A DNA stretch of 64,000 nucleotides from assembly GCA_028551475.1 (NCBI GenBank), contig CM052361.1:7323501-7387500 (forward strand), read 5' to 3'. This stretch comes from Casuarina equisetifolia. Its lineage: Eukaryota; Streptophyta; Magnoliopsida; Fagales; Casuarinaceae. Below, piece by piece: positions 23,182 to 43,935 of the stretch; the first letter of the stretch is position 1; each line of letters opens with the position of its first letter. Under the pieces are notes generated by a model. The model saw nothing but the letters and a program-made list of their open reading frames with translations, did not search any database and was not told the origin of the DNA. A program made the translations under genes and the position numbers.

Positions 23182-26100
23182 ATGGAATCCCGTCGACCTG
23201 CGCGTACTGTAATCGACCCTAAGGTACGCCATGTCGGGTTCTTCACCCCCGGGGCCCCGCCGGACCGGTCCTTCTCTAGCCCCCCGGACCCTATCACCTC
23301 TACCTCCGCCTCCTCTCCGCCGGTCTCAGACCTCTCCCCCTCCGGCAACTCCCTCTCCCCCGTCATGATCCTTCCGCCGCGTCACTCCTCTGCCGACACT
23401 GCCATCCTCTCCTCTGCCCATCCCGTTCCCTTCGATGGAGTTCCGGCTTCCCCTCTCCGCCGGGACTCCCTCACCTCCGTCGGCAGCTACCACAACGACT
23501 TGTCCCCGACCGTGCCGTCTTCCTTTGCCGGCAGGGCGGTGGAGTTCCCTGGCGACCCCAGGGGCAATTCGGCAAAAGTTTCCGTTGGTGCGTCGTCGTT
23601 TCCAGGTGGAGGGTTTGATCTGACCGCTGTCAAGGCGGGCAGTGTGGCCGCCGCTAGTGAGTTGAATACCAAGCCTCCGGCTATTTCTGGTAATTGTGTT
23701 GAGCTCAAATATCGTTTATAGGGAAAATTATTGTCTTGTTTAAAATGTTAAGTTTTGGAGTATTTCATATTTGATTTATCTAGTTTCTACAGTACATTTG
23801 GTTCGGCCACGTTGTCCAAATGCTGAAGTTTTTGTTGGTTTAAGGGTTTATATTAGCACACAAATTCGTACATCCAATCATTTTAGTTTATGAATGTTAA
23901 GCTAGAGACGCGTTGGTGGAATTTTTTATTTTTTATTTTTTTAAATGTGGTTTCTTTGCTGTTATATTCATTATTAGTTGGATAGGAAACGCTCGGGAAG
24001 TTTCATTTGGTTATTGGATAGTTTCCAGACTTCTCTGGAATTGATACCGGAAGCTTAAAGCTCACTTTCGGAGCAAAACTTCCAACTGTCATAACATTTG
24101 GTCTGGGATGACTTAACAGGACCCACAGCCTATCAAGATGACCGCCAGGCAACTACTAATACTTCTAAATTACGAAGTCCTCCAGCCCATTTTCAACCTA
24201 AAATCCCATTATTTGCATGTTTCTGGTTCAAGTTTAAGTCAGATATTCTTATTATGTCATTGTTTTCTGTTTAGTTCTTTTTGGTGATTCTTACTAGATT
24301 GTGTCTACCAGCGAGGGGGGCATATTTAGTTTTCGTTTATTTTGTATGTTTCTGGTTCAAGTTCAAGTCAGATGTTCTTATTATGTCTTTATTTTCTGTT
24401 TAGTCCTTTCTGGTGATTCTTACTAGATTGTCATTCTTACCAGCTACTTACTAGTTTTCTGTTTAGTCCTTTTTGTTATTAAGTCTTATGGGTTCAATGT
24501 GTAGTTAGGTTCAGTTTTGCACTTTTCCTGCCTCCATTATCACACTGAATTTATACCTGTTGGAGACAATTTTTTGGTTTTGTTACGTTCCTCTTTGCAA
24601 GGTTTATAAACTAGTAGCAGAGTAATGTCTTTCTAGCGACTCATGAGATGGTGGGGAAGAGACTTTGATAATTAGGACAGATGCCTTGAGCGATTATGTT
24701 TTGGGTTTAGCTTATAAACTATGATGACGATTTTTGACTTTTTATTTATTTAGCCTATCATTTCACAGGCTGTTAGTTTGTGAAATTTCAAATGGAAGCA
24801 ATGCAAAATGTGTGAGATAAATATTTTCCATATCAGAAGGAACTTGACAGAAACTTCCAATAATGAGCTTTCCATCTTACAGTGGAAATTGGTAGTGTAG
24901 GATCTTAATTCCTCATAGTGTTAACTGATATGATTACATTCGTTTCAACTCAAAAGGGTCAAATTACCAGCATGAGTAGTGGGTGGGGCTTTTTACAAAT
25001 CAGAACCTGGAAAAATGATTTGTTGATTTGAGCTGAAGGCAGTTATAGTTGAATGCTATTAAATTATTGATATTAACGAGCAGAGATAGGTTACTCTATC
25101 ATAGGAAGGAAAAATTGATGTTTGTAATCTAAGATTTGGCACTTGATGGTTACATGGGATATATAGGAGAATTTTTTTGTGGACAGAGAGAGAGTATATG
25201 AGAGTCTGAGTTACATTGCTTTTCTAGTAACAATTGATTCTCTTTATAATCCAGAAACAGTTTTAGAAAAAGGAGGATCAGTTTTAGTGCAGAATGACCA
25301 AGCTAAAATTTCGAAGCCTCTGAAGGAGAAAACCTCAAAAGCTGAAAGGCGTGCCCTTCAAGAGGCTCAACGGGCTGCAAAAGCTGCTGCGAAAGGTGCA
25401 TATTTATGTTCCATACTTATATTATTTGTTTGTAGCATAATTCTAGAAACTATTTGAGTGAATCTGCGTTTAGATTTATCCTCTTTCTTGTTTGTTCTGG
25501 AAGTTTCCCCCTGCCTGCCTTCTTCATCTTGTTCTTTGATTCTGTCACTTTAGCATACCTAAAAGACGAATATGTCATTTTTTTAGTTCTAGCTACTGGT
25601 TTTGTCATGTGGAAGATGCATTTGTAGTCTTAAGTGTTTTATTGTACTGATCCTACTGCTATGCGTGCTTCTCAATTACAAGGCTTATCAGCTGAAGGAA
25701 GTAAAGTACCTCTTCCTTCTGAGGCAGTGATGTCTGCGGATGTGAAACCAGCTAAAGCCACAAAGCCTCCTTCCAAGAATGATAATGTTACAGTTGCCGC
25801 TTCTGAGAAGAAGGGAGGTGACCGCCCACCAGAAAAAGATAGAAAGAAAGATGTTCCTCATCCACGCATGCAATATGATGATAAGAGCCGAGTGGAAAAG
25901 GCAAAAAGGCGTGCAGTAGTTAAACAAACTGAGGCCAGGAACAGAGTTGAATTGTTTAGGCATTTGCCTCAATATGAACATGGAACTCAGCTTCCTGATC
26001 TAGAGTCAAAATTTTTCCAACTTGATCCCGTCCATCCAGCTATATACAAGGTATCTTATGTGTACCTTTCATTGAGTTCTATGCCTAGAAGTCAGGAGTA

Positions 26101-27813
26101 CCCGGATAATTTTAGTTATTTTTTCATTTCTTTTGCAAATGCATCTTAACTTAGTGAAGGAGTTGATACTGGTTGTACTATCTCTTCCACCATATCAAAT
26201 CAGCAATATCTGCTGGTTATTTGCTGGACTACCAGATGTTGATATGACGATATGATGATATTTGGCAGTTAGGGGGGACTTTACTCCAAGCTAGTTTCTC
26301 AAGAAGATGCTACTGTGCTTCTGTTTTATTTGTAATGCCCTTTTAATGCTCATTGCCAGGTTGGATTACAGTATCTATCAGGAGATATATCAGGTGGCAA
26401 TGCTCGTTGTATTGCAATGCTCGAGGCATTTCGAGAAGCTATCAAAGACTACAAAACGCCACCTGAAAAAACTCTTAGTAGAGACTTGACTGCAAAGTTG
26501 AGTAGTTATGTGTCATTTCTTATTGAGTGTAGGCCTCTTTCAATCAGCATGGGTAATGCAATTAGATTGCTAAAGAGCCGTATTGCCAAGTTACCTCTGA
26601 CTCTGTCTGAGTCAGAAGCGAAAGCGACTCTTCAATCTGATATTGACAATTTCATAAATGAGAAGATCATACTTGCAGACAAAGTGATAGTTAAGCATGC
26701 TGTTACGAAAATTAGGGATGGTGATATTCTTCTTACATATGGGGCATCTTCTGCTGTTGAAATGATTCTGTTACATGCTCATGAGCTTGGCAAGCAGTTC
26801 CGAGTTGTGGTAGTGGACTCTCGGCCAAAGCTTGAGGGGCAACTTTTACTTCGTCGGTTGGTGGAAAAGGGCCTTGATTGTACTTACACTCATATAAATG
26901 CCCTTGCATATATCATGCATGAAGTTACTAGAGTTTTTCTGGGTGCTTCATCAGTATTGTCTAATGGAACAGTTTACTCGAGAGTTGGAACAGCATGTGT
27001 TGCAATGGTTGCTCATGAATTCCGTGTACCAGTCCTAGTATGCTGTGAGGCATATAAGTTTCATGAAAGGGTACAGCTTGATTCAATATGTTCAAATGAG
27101 CTCGGTATGTTTGTTTACATTTGGGTAATGAACTGGGATGGCTTCATGCACTCTGGCCATTTATGGATCAAGTATCTGTTTCATCTCTTGCAGGTGATCG
27201 AGATGCCATTTCAAAAGTTCCTGGTAGAGAGGACATAAACTATTTGGATGGTTGTATAAATAACGAGAATCTACAACTTCTAAATCTGATGTAAGTATTA
27301 ACGACTAGAGTTCTAGTCACTGCGTGTGACATATTTTCCCAACTGACGAAGTTCCTATTCTGTATTAATTTTGGCAGTTATGATGCAACACCTTCTGTTT
27401 ATGTTTCACTGATAGTCACAGATTATGGCATGGTAAGTCATTTTATAATCTCAAAGCAAACTTACTGAATTGTTGTAGAAGATTATTGAGAGTTGTATCA
27501 CATTCCTCCCGGCTTGAGTTTTAGATAGTTCAATTAAACTTCAACTTTGGAAATTCTTGGAGGTTCATTCTTGTATGGAAGTAACCTCACAACTGCAAGT
27601 CAGGTTGTTTGCTTGGTTTTTAGCTGGATCATGTGGAAGAGAGGTGTGCTGCATGTGTAAAAGAGACACCCCTTGTTTAATGTCACTATTTGTGTCTTAT
27701 TTGCTTCTCTTTTAGCATATATCTAATGAATGCCATCGGACTTCTGTCAGATCCCACCCACCAGTGTGCCGGTCATTGTCCGAGAATATCGGAGAGAACA
27801 CATATGGATATAA
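23182..27813 (+). CDS. Translation initiation factor eIF2B, delta subunit
   Basis: Delta subunit of eIF2B, the guanine-nucleotide exchange factor that recharges eIF2 with GTP in the cytosol; alpha, beta and delta form the regulatory core. Exons: 23182-23689, 25255-25395, 25683-26050, 26360-27104, 27194-27290, 27378-27432 and 27751-27813. All introns are GT-AG and the frame closes at 658 aa. The first 200 residues are Ser/Pro-rich and variable, as is usual for the delta N-terminus. A charged KTSKAERRALQEAQRAAK stretch follows, then the IF-2B fold from about residue 340: LESKFFQLDPVHPAIYKVGLQ, GDILLTYGASSAVEM (about 460), VVVDSRP (about 488), GTVYSRVGTA, and the closing TDYGMIPPTSVPVIVREY. Intron 1 is 1565 bases and contains a tandem duplication. 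Exon 1 is much GC-richer than the rest. Confidence 0.96.
24216..24440. repeat. 129-bp tandem duplication in eIF2B delta intron 1
   Basis: Two close copies start at 24217 and 24346 (ATGTTTCTGGTTCAAGTT/TC..., CAGAT(A/G)TTCTTATTATGTC, TTTTCTGTTTAGT, GGTGATTCTTACTAGATTGT). A third fragment (AGTTTTCTGTTTAGTCCTTT) follows near 24463. The copies differ at few positions, so the duplication is fairly young. It lies wholly within the intron. Confidence 0.8.
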
Positions 27814-29793
27814 GTGGCGTTCATAGCTTCTCCGAAATTTTGTTTGCTGAGAGACCAATAAGTTGGTTCCTCCCTTGATTTCCATGTATTGGGAATAATA
27901 CAGTACACCCCCATCAAATTTCGGCTTTCTTTTTGACCTTTTTTGGCTGAATCAGTGAAGAGTGCGGTTGCTTTGTCTCTCCGAGCAGATTTGGAGTCTT
28001 ATTGTTGCAGCTTGTGCCATTTTTTTTTGTTTAATTTTTTTCCTGTTATGGAATGCGGAATTCTGACAATGATTTGTGGAATTTTGTCACTAGATATTCG
28101 CGCATGTTTTTAACGAATTGTACTTGAATTTCTTGCTATTTGATATCATAAGTTGGCAGTCCTTCGGGACCATTTTCTTCTGTGTGCTGTAGACTTGCCA
28201 GCCCTTGCGTCCCCTGCCAACATTATGAGTACATCCTGCTGTGATTATCAATTGTCTCGTACTTTTCTATATACATGGAAGCCAAACTTCTATGTTCGTT
28301 ACCTTAGACAGGGTTTATTAAGAAAGCAGCTTCTTGCTTTATTTTAAGAAGTGAAAAACAGGTATCCACTGGAGAGTGCACAAATCAAGCAGTTCAATGG
28401 CTATCTAGGCTTGGCAAATGGGGAGAGGATTAGCATAGGCAAGAAAACCTTACCAAATATATTGTGCAACAAAGTTTCACATTAAAAATGAGGATATTTA
28501 TGATGTATTTTATAAGTTTGGGTAATCTCTCTTCTTAATAGAATTTCTTGAGGAGAGGTAAACTTAAGTTTTTAACATGGTAATAAAGCTAGTTCTTTCT
28601 CCATGTGTTCCAATCCAATCTTATAAATGAGTTAATCTTACACTGGCAAAAAGTTGAGTTTAGATTGTATCCTTCTCTTTAATGAATGCTTTTAAGAAGA
28701 GGTGAAGTTGAGCTTTTTACAAAATATAATTCTAGAAGTCAAGACAATGCCCTAGGTGCAACTATTTAACTTAGTCATCTCTACTTACTATGTTTGAGTG
28801 CCAATCGTTTAGAATAACAAAATTTTAGGAAAATCACCAAGAAATAAATATTAGACAACAATTCTTCAACAAGTTGTCTAGTTCTTTGGATGAAATTTGT
28901 ACTAAAAACTATAAATAATTGGACACAATTTATTTCAATTATAATAATTAATTATAAAAATATGTGAATGGAAGAAATTTTTTTAGACCTTTCAAGGAAA
29001 CACTACAATGATTAAAGTAATGGGACAGCCCTGCACTGGGGAAAAAAATTGCTTTTACTGCTTGATTGGCAGTCCAAGATTTAGACCAAGGAAATAAGAG
29101 GGCTTGTTCTGCATGTCAAACGTACCACAGGTGGAGTCGTCTGTAGGTACACGCGCTTTCAAAGATTCCCCCAAGAAGAACCTTTTGAAGTCACTCAGAA
29201 TTATTTACATATGAGACTTCCTTCTAAAGACAGGATAAATTTGCACAACACCAACGAAGAGAGGGGCTTGCTTCAAGATTGTTCCTGTGATTTAAAGGTA
29301 CGACAAAAGCATTGGATTTCGCAACCCATTGACATTATTACCTGTATGAGAGTATTCCCCCAGACGGGCTGCTTATATTAATCATAAAACGTGTTAGTTG
29401 CGCTTCCTACGTTCTGCTCATGGCATATCAAGGCTTCAACATCAACAGCCGTTTTATAGCTTTTATCAAAGGAATGTGTAAGTGATGTAAGAAAGCCACA
29501 TTGTAAGGTCCTTTGGATCTCACATTCTTCTAGCAATGGACAATTTTCCGCAAGGTTTGGTTCTGTAGGCTAAACAATTGGAATCACCGTCCACAAATCC
29601 AACAGGAGCACCGACTATCAGGGCATTAATAAACATCAACTCTAAGTTCACATATTTGGACTTCAGAGAAGCCCGCTTTATGCAAACTTTATCACAACAT
29701 CTATTTGGTCACAAGAGCTTACCCAGTTATTGAATATGGAATTAGACTACGACTTTTGGTGGCCCCTGAATCATAACAATATACAAATTGTGC
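27814..29793. other. Region between convergent eIF2B delta and cytochrome b561 genes
   Basis: This holds the 3' UTRs of two convergent genes (eIF2B delta from the left, cytochrome b561 from the right) and about 1.3 kb between. AATAATACA near 27894 could serve the eIF2B delta message. I see no further gene; the open frame at 28153-28347 has no family features. 28380-29000 is very AT-rich. Confidence 0.5.
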
Positions 29794-32133
29794 CTACTCC
29801 GTTTGTCGTCTGTGGGAATCCATGCCATTGGCAGAAGCAACAGTTCCAAGAGTAACAAAACCACCCAGGACAACGATCAAGATACCCAGAGAGTTGACCA
29901 GCAAAGCCTCATTGGAATAGCGGGATATTACTTTATTGGTTTGGAGAAATGTGAGCTTTTCTAAAATTCCTGTAGTAGCAGTAGCAATGGCAAGAGCATA
30001 TATATAAACCCCAAAGAACACATGCCACGGTAGCACGGTTGTTCTGCTATTTCTTGAACCACCTGGATACCAATAGGTTGCGAATCCAACAGCCCACTAA
30101 GCAAAAGAAAACATTGAAAGAAATTTGAGTATTGGGATAGCAGGAAGAAGTCGAAAGACAAAAAAGAAAAAAAATTCCCTGTAATGAAAAAGAGGTCAGA
30201 ATCACGGAAAAAGACCTGAATGCCAAAGAGGAGAAGGCAGGCTAGGCCCAACCATGAATGCAGACTGTAAAAATTGTCAATCCCCTTATCATTGTGGAAC
30301 TTTAGAGCAGCCCACACACCAATGATGCTTAAACAGAAAGCAAGAAATTGTAATGTGAGGTGAACTAATTTTCTGACGTTTTTCGTTCCTGAGATTGTCT
30401 TGTAGGCAAGCATCGCTGCACAAGCCCATACGAAAATCAACAACAAAAGAACTCTTGAAATACCAGCATTATAGAGATATTGTTTACTCTGAACTTATGA
30501 TTAGTTTAAGAAATCGTATATTGTTCATTGCTTCTCACAATTGATACTGTCTCTTTTTGAACACTAAGAAAACCCTAATTAATTATCACCACCACTTCAA
30601 CACATTTCTAAACAAAGCACAAGATGGAGAGAGAATTATAAGTTCGCCTCAAAGCTTTTGAAGAAACTAAGACATCTATACATTCAAACACAAACAAAAT
30701 TTTAACACAGCAAATTCTTAACTATTCAGAAATCATCGCGTATGGACCAATATCTTGGAGCTTATACGGTGAGTGGATGAAAAATCATACGAACTAACGT
30801 ATAGGCGGGATAGACAGTCATATTCTATTTAATTAAGGAAAACAAAACAAGATGCCATTTCCATGACCTCACTCTGTGTAGCGTAGACTACATATCAATA
30901 TAACTGTATAGACACATATTTAAGCATATGCAGGCACAAGGTCTTAACCTAGTCCATATAGTGAAGCCTCTCACGAACATCCAACCACTTAGTGCCCACT
31001 TAGCTACAGAAACGCATCACTGAGCTCAGCAGATTCTATGTTGATATAACTAATTCTACAACCCTCAAAAATTGTAGGAAGCAGCATTCTTTTCCATTTC
31101 AAGAGGCCACATCAAAAGAAACAGGCTTGCTTACTGCCTCTCAACCATCACATATTGCATACACAAATCAACAGCATCAAGCCCTTGTCACAAAAATCAC
31201 ATGTAAATAATACCCTCTAGTTCATAAACCATTTACAGATCTAGCATCCCCTGAACTAGAAGTTCTATCCATTTTAGATACCAGTTTACTCGTGAATTCA
31301 AGAGGAATGAAATTCTCTAAATCCATGTCCACATAAAAAAATTCACATCTCAGCGTTACGTCTCTCTTAAATAGACATGAAGCAAATTCATTCATTTTTA
31401 AGGTAGAATAAAAAATTCCGCCTGATATTCTTCAGTCTAACCAGAGAATGTAAACACATTGAGCAAAAGATCAGAATATGGATCCTTCTACTCATTTCGT
31501 TTCTTCTGCATTCTCCTGGTTGGTAAGTCACAATGCAAACATTGTTGAACCAATGACCACAAGCTCCACCAGTTCCAACGAAGAGAGGAGGCGCCGTCCA
31601 AAGCCTAACTATATTTAATCATGTTTCAACCAACGCCACCATTAAGGTACACTAATCTCTTAAGTGCAATTGATGTTACAAGACAGAGTACTCCTTCAAC
31701 GCTAGAATTAAGCTTACGCTTAACGGTCTTCGACCATGACTCTTCTTCTATTCAATTACATAACCATAGCTCGCTCGTTTCTCCAAATCAAAGTAAAAAA
31801 CTAAACCAAAAAATGAAGTTATTACACTTACCTTCACCATTTAGAAGAATTAAACCGATCACCATTAAAACTGGATGGACCTACAAAGTCAGATTACAAA
31901 AACAGATTCACCGATCAAATCTTCCTAATTACAAAAAGCCATTGACTAGGAGACTTCCGAAAAATGAGCGAGCGAGAGAGAGAGAGTACGTTGAATATGA
32001 GATCTTTGTTGTCGGAGACGAGAGCCAAACCTCCTCTGAAATGGAAGTTCCAGGTGAGCACCAGAGCTGCGACAATCAAGCCGATGACTCTTACTATGAG
32101 GAAGATCGGGAACCGCACTGCAGGAACCGCCAT
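29794..32133 (-). CDS. Cytochrome b561, ascorbate-dependent transmembrane ferrireductase type
   Basis: Six-helix membrane protein with two b hemes that carries electrons from cytosolic ascorbate across the tonoplast or another endomembrane. Minus-strand exons in order: 32133-31990, 31880-31832, 30415-30216 and 30096-29794; the frame closes at 231 aa, the normal length. The four heme-ligand histidines are present: His50 (NVHPVL), His83 (KLVHLTLQ), His117 (YSLHSWLG) and His156 (LPWHVF). The basic residues Lys76, Arg79 and Lys80 on the cytosolic loop and the SLHSW motif match the ascorbate site. Hydrophobic helices alternate along the whole length. Exon 2 is only 49 bases but carries the first heme ligand, so skipping it would kill function. 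Closest in memory to plant CYB561/ACYB proteins. Its place next to eIF2B delta matches AT5G38630/AT5G38640. Confidence 0.96.
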
Positions 32134-33496
32134 TTCTGTAATCGTGGAGACCAGACGAGAGGGAGACGAATTGGATAATATAGCGGAGTAATTCCGTGGG
32201 CATCAGGGTTTTATGTGCGTTTCTTCAGATCGGCTGACAGAGATGCTGGGAAGCGAGATTCAGAAAATTCAAACGGAATCACTGACTTGTCACCACGCTG
32301 TACGCGTCAGGTGCTTCGGGAGTTTCCATAGGTTGCCCTCCTCTCATGTTCATTGTCAAAAATACAAATCATAGCTAAATTCTTTCAATAAATTGGAATA
32401 TTTCATGTACTACCAAAAGTAAGAATTCTGCTTTTACGTAAGAATTTATAAATTATTGAATAGTTTTTTACCATACCAAGTAATCCAGTTGGCTCCTCCA
32501 AATGTAATAATATTTTAATAAATGTGGTTAACAAATTTTAACTTTTACTGCATTCACCTCGTCAAAAAGTTCAATGACTAATAGACTTACTTTAGAAGTT
32601 ACCTTATAGGTGGCTAAATTAATTGTCAACGAGTACTTAACTTAGTTGAAAATAAGTAACATTTGTGAAAAGTTTGGAGACATAAAGGTGCGTGAATTTA
32701 CAAAAACAAAAGAAGAATAAAAAATTAACAACTAAATGATCTTCTGGATCATGACCAGAAAATTAAGTTTTCAGGTTTATGTTTAGACCAAGTTTTCACC
32801 TCAATGACGACATTTTATAAATAGAGTTCTGTTGTTTCATAAGGGTAGTGAATCGTTTAGAAACTATGTAGAATATGCCCATTCCTGCCTTGGATTGTTG
32901 AGTTAAGTTTAATCAAATAGTCAAATCGGTATCAACAGGTAAATGCAGCCACGGCAGTCTTTTGAAAAATTGATATGGATTTTTCAGGGAAGCATTATCT
33001 AGTAGTACTCAAAAATTTTGGGTTATAGTTTTGGATCAGAAAACTTGACGATATTATTCCCACAAACTTCGTTAAAGCATACGCAGATTCTCTCGTATCA
33101 TTTCAGAAAGGTGCTCGTGCAAATAAATGAAGAACAGGCTAGGGACAACTTGTACTGTAGGGTACCTTTTCGTATCTAAGAGGAGGATCCTCCCATTGCT
33201 TAAGTAACCTGCTGGGACCTTAAATACTTTTTCCCCACCAACAAGGGATGGAAAACGTTCATTACAGGACTACAATCACAAGTGAAAATGCTTACATAAC
33301 TCTGGTTGGTTTTGCATCAGTTATAAGTATGCTCAGCTGATAGCAACACGGATCCCTGTCTTTATCCCAGGGTATACACATCCTGAGAGCCTTCTCAAAG
33401 GTAGTAAGCAGCAAAAATAGCACAAACACAGCCCTTTCTTGGGTCTCAGGCTTATGTGCACTCTCATGGGTTTTAGTTTAGAACCCAAGAGATGCA
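32134..33496. other. Cytochrome b561 promoter and DCP5-type 3' region
   Basis: The left end holds the 5' leader and promoter of the minus-strand cytochrome b561 gene. The right end (about 33200-33496) should hold the 3' UTR of the DCP5-type gene. The AT-rich middle shows no gene, repeat pair or RNA signature. Confidence 0.5.
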
Positions 33497-41111
<7,615 letters not shown>

Positions 41112-41680
41112 AGCTCCTGTTATAGTTTTTCTTTACTTTTCTCAAGTAGAAGAAGCAGAGAGAGACACAGAGAGAAGGGAAAGAGAGCAGGAACTTCTTA
41201 CAAGCCCTACTTCATTCTTCAGTGGAGTGCAAGGGACCGAAGCAGACCGTTTTTATGTCTTTTTTTCGTTTATTTTCTTTTTACTTTTCCTGGCGCAGGT
41301 CGTTTTAATGTGATGCCAATTCCCTTTACAAGGCTTCGTCAATTCTAAAGTGAATGGCGTAAGGACGCGTCAAAGCTTTTTTATGCCCTTTTGGCACTAT
41401 TGGAGTAAGGGTGCTTTTATCGTTCGCCTCTATAAATCTTGCTTCTCTAACTTCTTTTGCTAGAGCCAATTCTAAGAAAGCCCATCTACTTTTGCATTCT
41501 CATGAAGAATTTGCTTATGCACTTCATTACATATATCTTATCATCTAAGGACAGACTTAAACACACACTAGTCTATTATTTCTACATTGTTCTTGTTAAT
41601 GAAAACATGTCATTCACATTTAGAATAAATTCGAGTATTATTGAGAAAATTGATTTTTATGAGCCATATATTTCCATTTT
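41112..41680. other. DCP5-type promoter and leader region
   Basis: About 41112-41330 is less AT-rich than its surroundings and purine-rich on the + strand (CTC/TTC-rich on the transcribed strand), as expected of a 5' leader. The remainder is AT-rich and leads into the tandem array. No other gene is seen. Confidence 0.45.
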
Positions 41681-43935
41681 GATTATGAATGATCACGTTT
41701 GGCATCATTTTGATTCTTAATGGATGAAACATTGTTATAGTAAGATGCATGTAATATTTTGAATTCTTAAAGGTGGCCAATACAAAATATGGATTCTTTG
41801 GTTTTATAAAGTGGAAGTCTTCTCTATTTTTCCTGGGAGTTATCCTCACAATTTTTTTTTTTAAATTTACTGTAACCAACTTCTGATAAGCAACTTGCCA
41901 CTTTTTTTTTTCTTGAAAGCTATTTTTATACATGTTTGTTTGACAATGCGAGTTGGCCTACTACAAGTTTCTCTATTTCAAAGTCTTGACTGAGTAAAAA
42001 GGTTTTATTCATAGTTACACATCCATCTTTATTGAATATTTTTACTTTAAACTTTGAATTTTTTTAGCATTTAAAAAGTAAAAATTTTATAAATTTCAAC
42101 AAATGATATTTGATAAAGCCATGCTAATCATTATTAAAAAACAAGTACTTAATGGTCTAAGCTAGTTTAACATGTTAATGATACTAAGAATGATCAAAGA
42201 AAATAACCTTCTTTGATATAACTCACTTAAAGTTCTTAATATAAATATTTGGTATGAAGTCATGTTGAAAGAAAAAAGTTTGAGTAACTCCAAAATGTCA
42301 TCAATGAAAGGAGCCTTTCTAAGTTTGCCACACTTCCATTTTGGCTTATTGTCCTCCTATGCCCTTTACTAGCTTTTGGTCTTTCCTCTACATGTATCTA
42401 TATTCTATTTTCTACATGTATCTATATTCTATTTTGAGGGTGACTTGAGGAATAATGACAAAAAGAGTTTACTACAAAAGGTGAGGACACATGATATGCC
42501 TAACAATGTGTAAAAGATCAAAATGGGAGAAGTTTCCAAGAACTTCTTATGATTATGAATGACTATGTTTGGCATCACTTTAATGTTTAATGGGCAAAAC
42601 ACTATTCTAAGAAGATACACACAATGTTATAAACATTAAATATGGCTAACACAAAGTATACTTTTTTTTAGAGCTATAAAATGGAAGTCTTTGTTTTCTT
42701 CAAGAGTAGTTCTCATAGTTTGTGATTTATTTTGACTAGCTTCAGATGAGCATCTTGTCAATTCATTTTCCTTAAAACTTATTCCCAAATGCATTTGTTT
42801 GTCAACATGAGCTAATATGTTATAAGCTTTCTCTAATTTAGAATCTTGACTAGGTGAAATATTTTTATTCACAACTACTTCCTAGATCCATATTTATTGA
42901 ATATTTTTACATGAAACCTTGAATTTCTATGGTATCTAAAAAGCAAAGAGTTTTTAGATCAGTGAGTAATCTCTAACAAAACCTTGCCAACCAGTATTGA
43001 AAAACAAACACTCATCAATTTGAGCTAGTTTGACATGCCATGGCTTCTTAGAATGATCAAAGAGAATGACCTTATTTAATATAGCTCACTTAAAGTTCCT
43101 AATAAAGGCTACTAGTATGGATTATTTGGTATGAGCTAGCCTTAAAAGAAATTTTTTTCAGAAATTTTGAAACATCATGAAAGAGAGAGGCCTTTTTTTT
43201 TTTTTTGCCATACCTTTCCATTATGACATCTAGTCTTCCTTTTTAGTCTTGCTTCATGTGTTTCCATGGTTTGTTTCAAGTACAATTTGGAGAACAATAA
43301 CAAAGAAAGTTTGCTTAAAAGGTTAGGATAATAAAAGGTTAGGTTTGGTTATAAACGACCATTTTGATCATAAATGACCACATTTGGCATCACTTTAATG
43401 CTTAATGGGCCAAACACTATTATAGGAAGATGCATGTGATACTTTGAACACTTAAAGATGGCTAATACAAAGTATAGACTCTTTGGTGCTACAAAGTAGA
43501 AGTCTTAGTTTTCTTTAAAAGTTATTCTCATAGTTCTTTGTGATTTACTTTAACCAACTCTAAATGAGCAATTTTGATGGGTTTTGAGAAGAAGAAAAGT
43601 AAATAAGCACTTAGCTAGTGGAAGTGTGGATAATTGATAGTATGAAAAAGTATTAATGGCATTTTAGGGAAAATGATCAATTTTGAAAGTAAGTGAATGA
43701 AAAAGAAAGGAAGTAATAGAAAAGAGTTTGTAACTTTACAATAGCTTTTCATTTACGCTTTTAATCTTCCTTTGTTGATTTATGGTCTTCTTATGCTAGC
43801 TCACGGTCTTTCTTTGCATGTTTTCATAATTTGTTTCAAATGCAATTCAAGGAATGGTGATGGAGAGAGTTTACTTAAAAGGTTAGAACAAAAGAAGTCT
43901 ATAAGGACTATGGTTAAACTTGTAAAAGATTGAAT
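41681..43935 (+). repeat. Tandem array of three diverged units of about 825-870 bp
   Basis: Unit 1 starts at 41681 (GATTATGAATGATCACGTTTGGCATC), unit 2 at 42551 (GATTATGAATGACTATGTTTGGCATC) and unit 3 at 43376 (GATCATAAATGACCACATTTGGCATC). Units 1 and 2 match along their whole length: TGGAAGTCTT, TTTGTTTG(A/T)CAA, TATTGAATATTTTTAC, CTCACTTAAAGTTC, and a TTTACT(A/T)-AAAAGGT tail. Unit 3 is shortened: its head runs to about 43570, about 170 unrelated bases follow, then a tail-like part at 43745-43935. Unit 1 also has an internal 24-base duplication at 42388-42435. The units differ at many positions. I do not recognise the family. Reverse-strand open frames in units 1 and 2 are related but short. 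Confidence 0.75.

Noticed and set aside
28153-28347. 64-codon frame after eIF2B delta
   Set aside because: It lies at or just beyond the 3' UTR and shows no family features.
41610-42872. Reverse-strand open frames in array units 1 and 2 as a protein gene
   Set aside because: They are short, differ between units, and match nothing known; they are better described as parts of a repeat.
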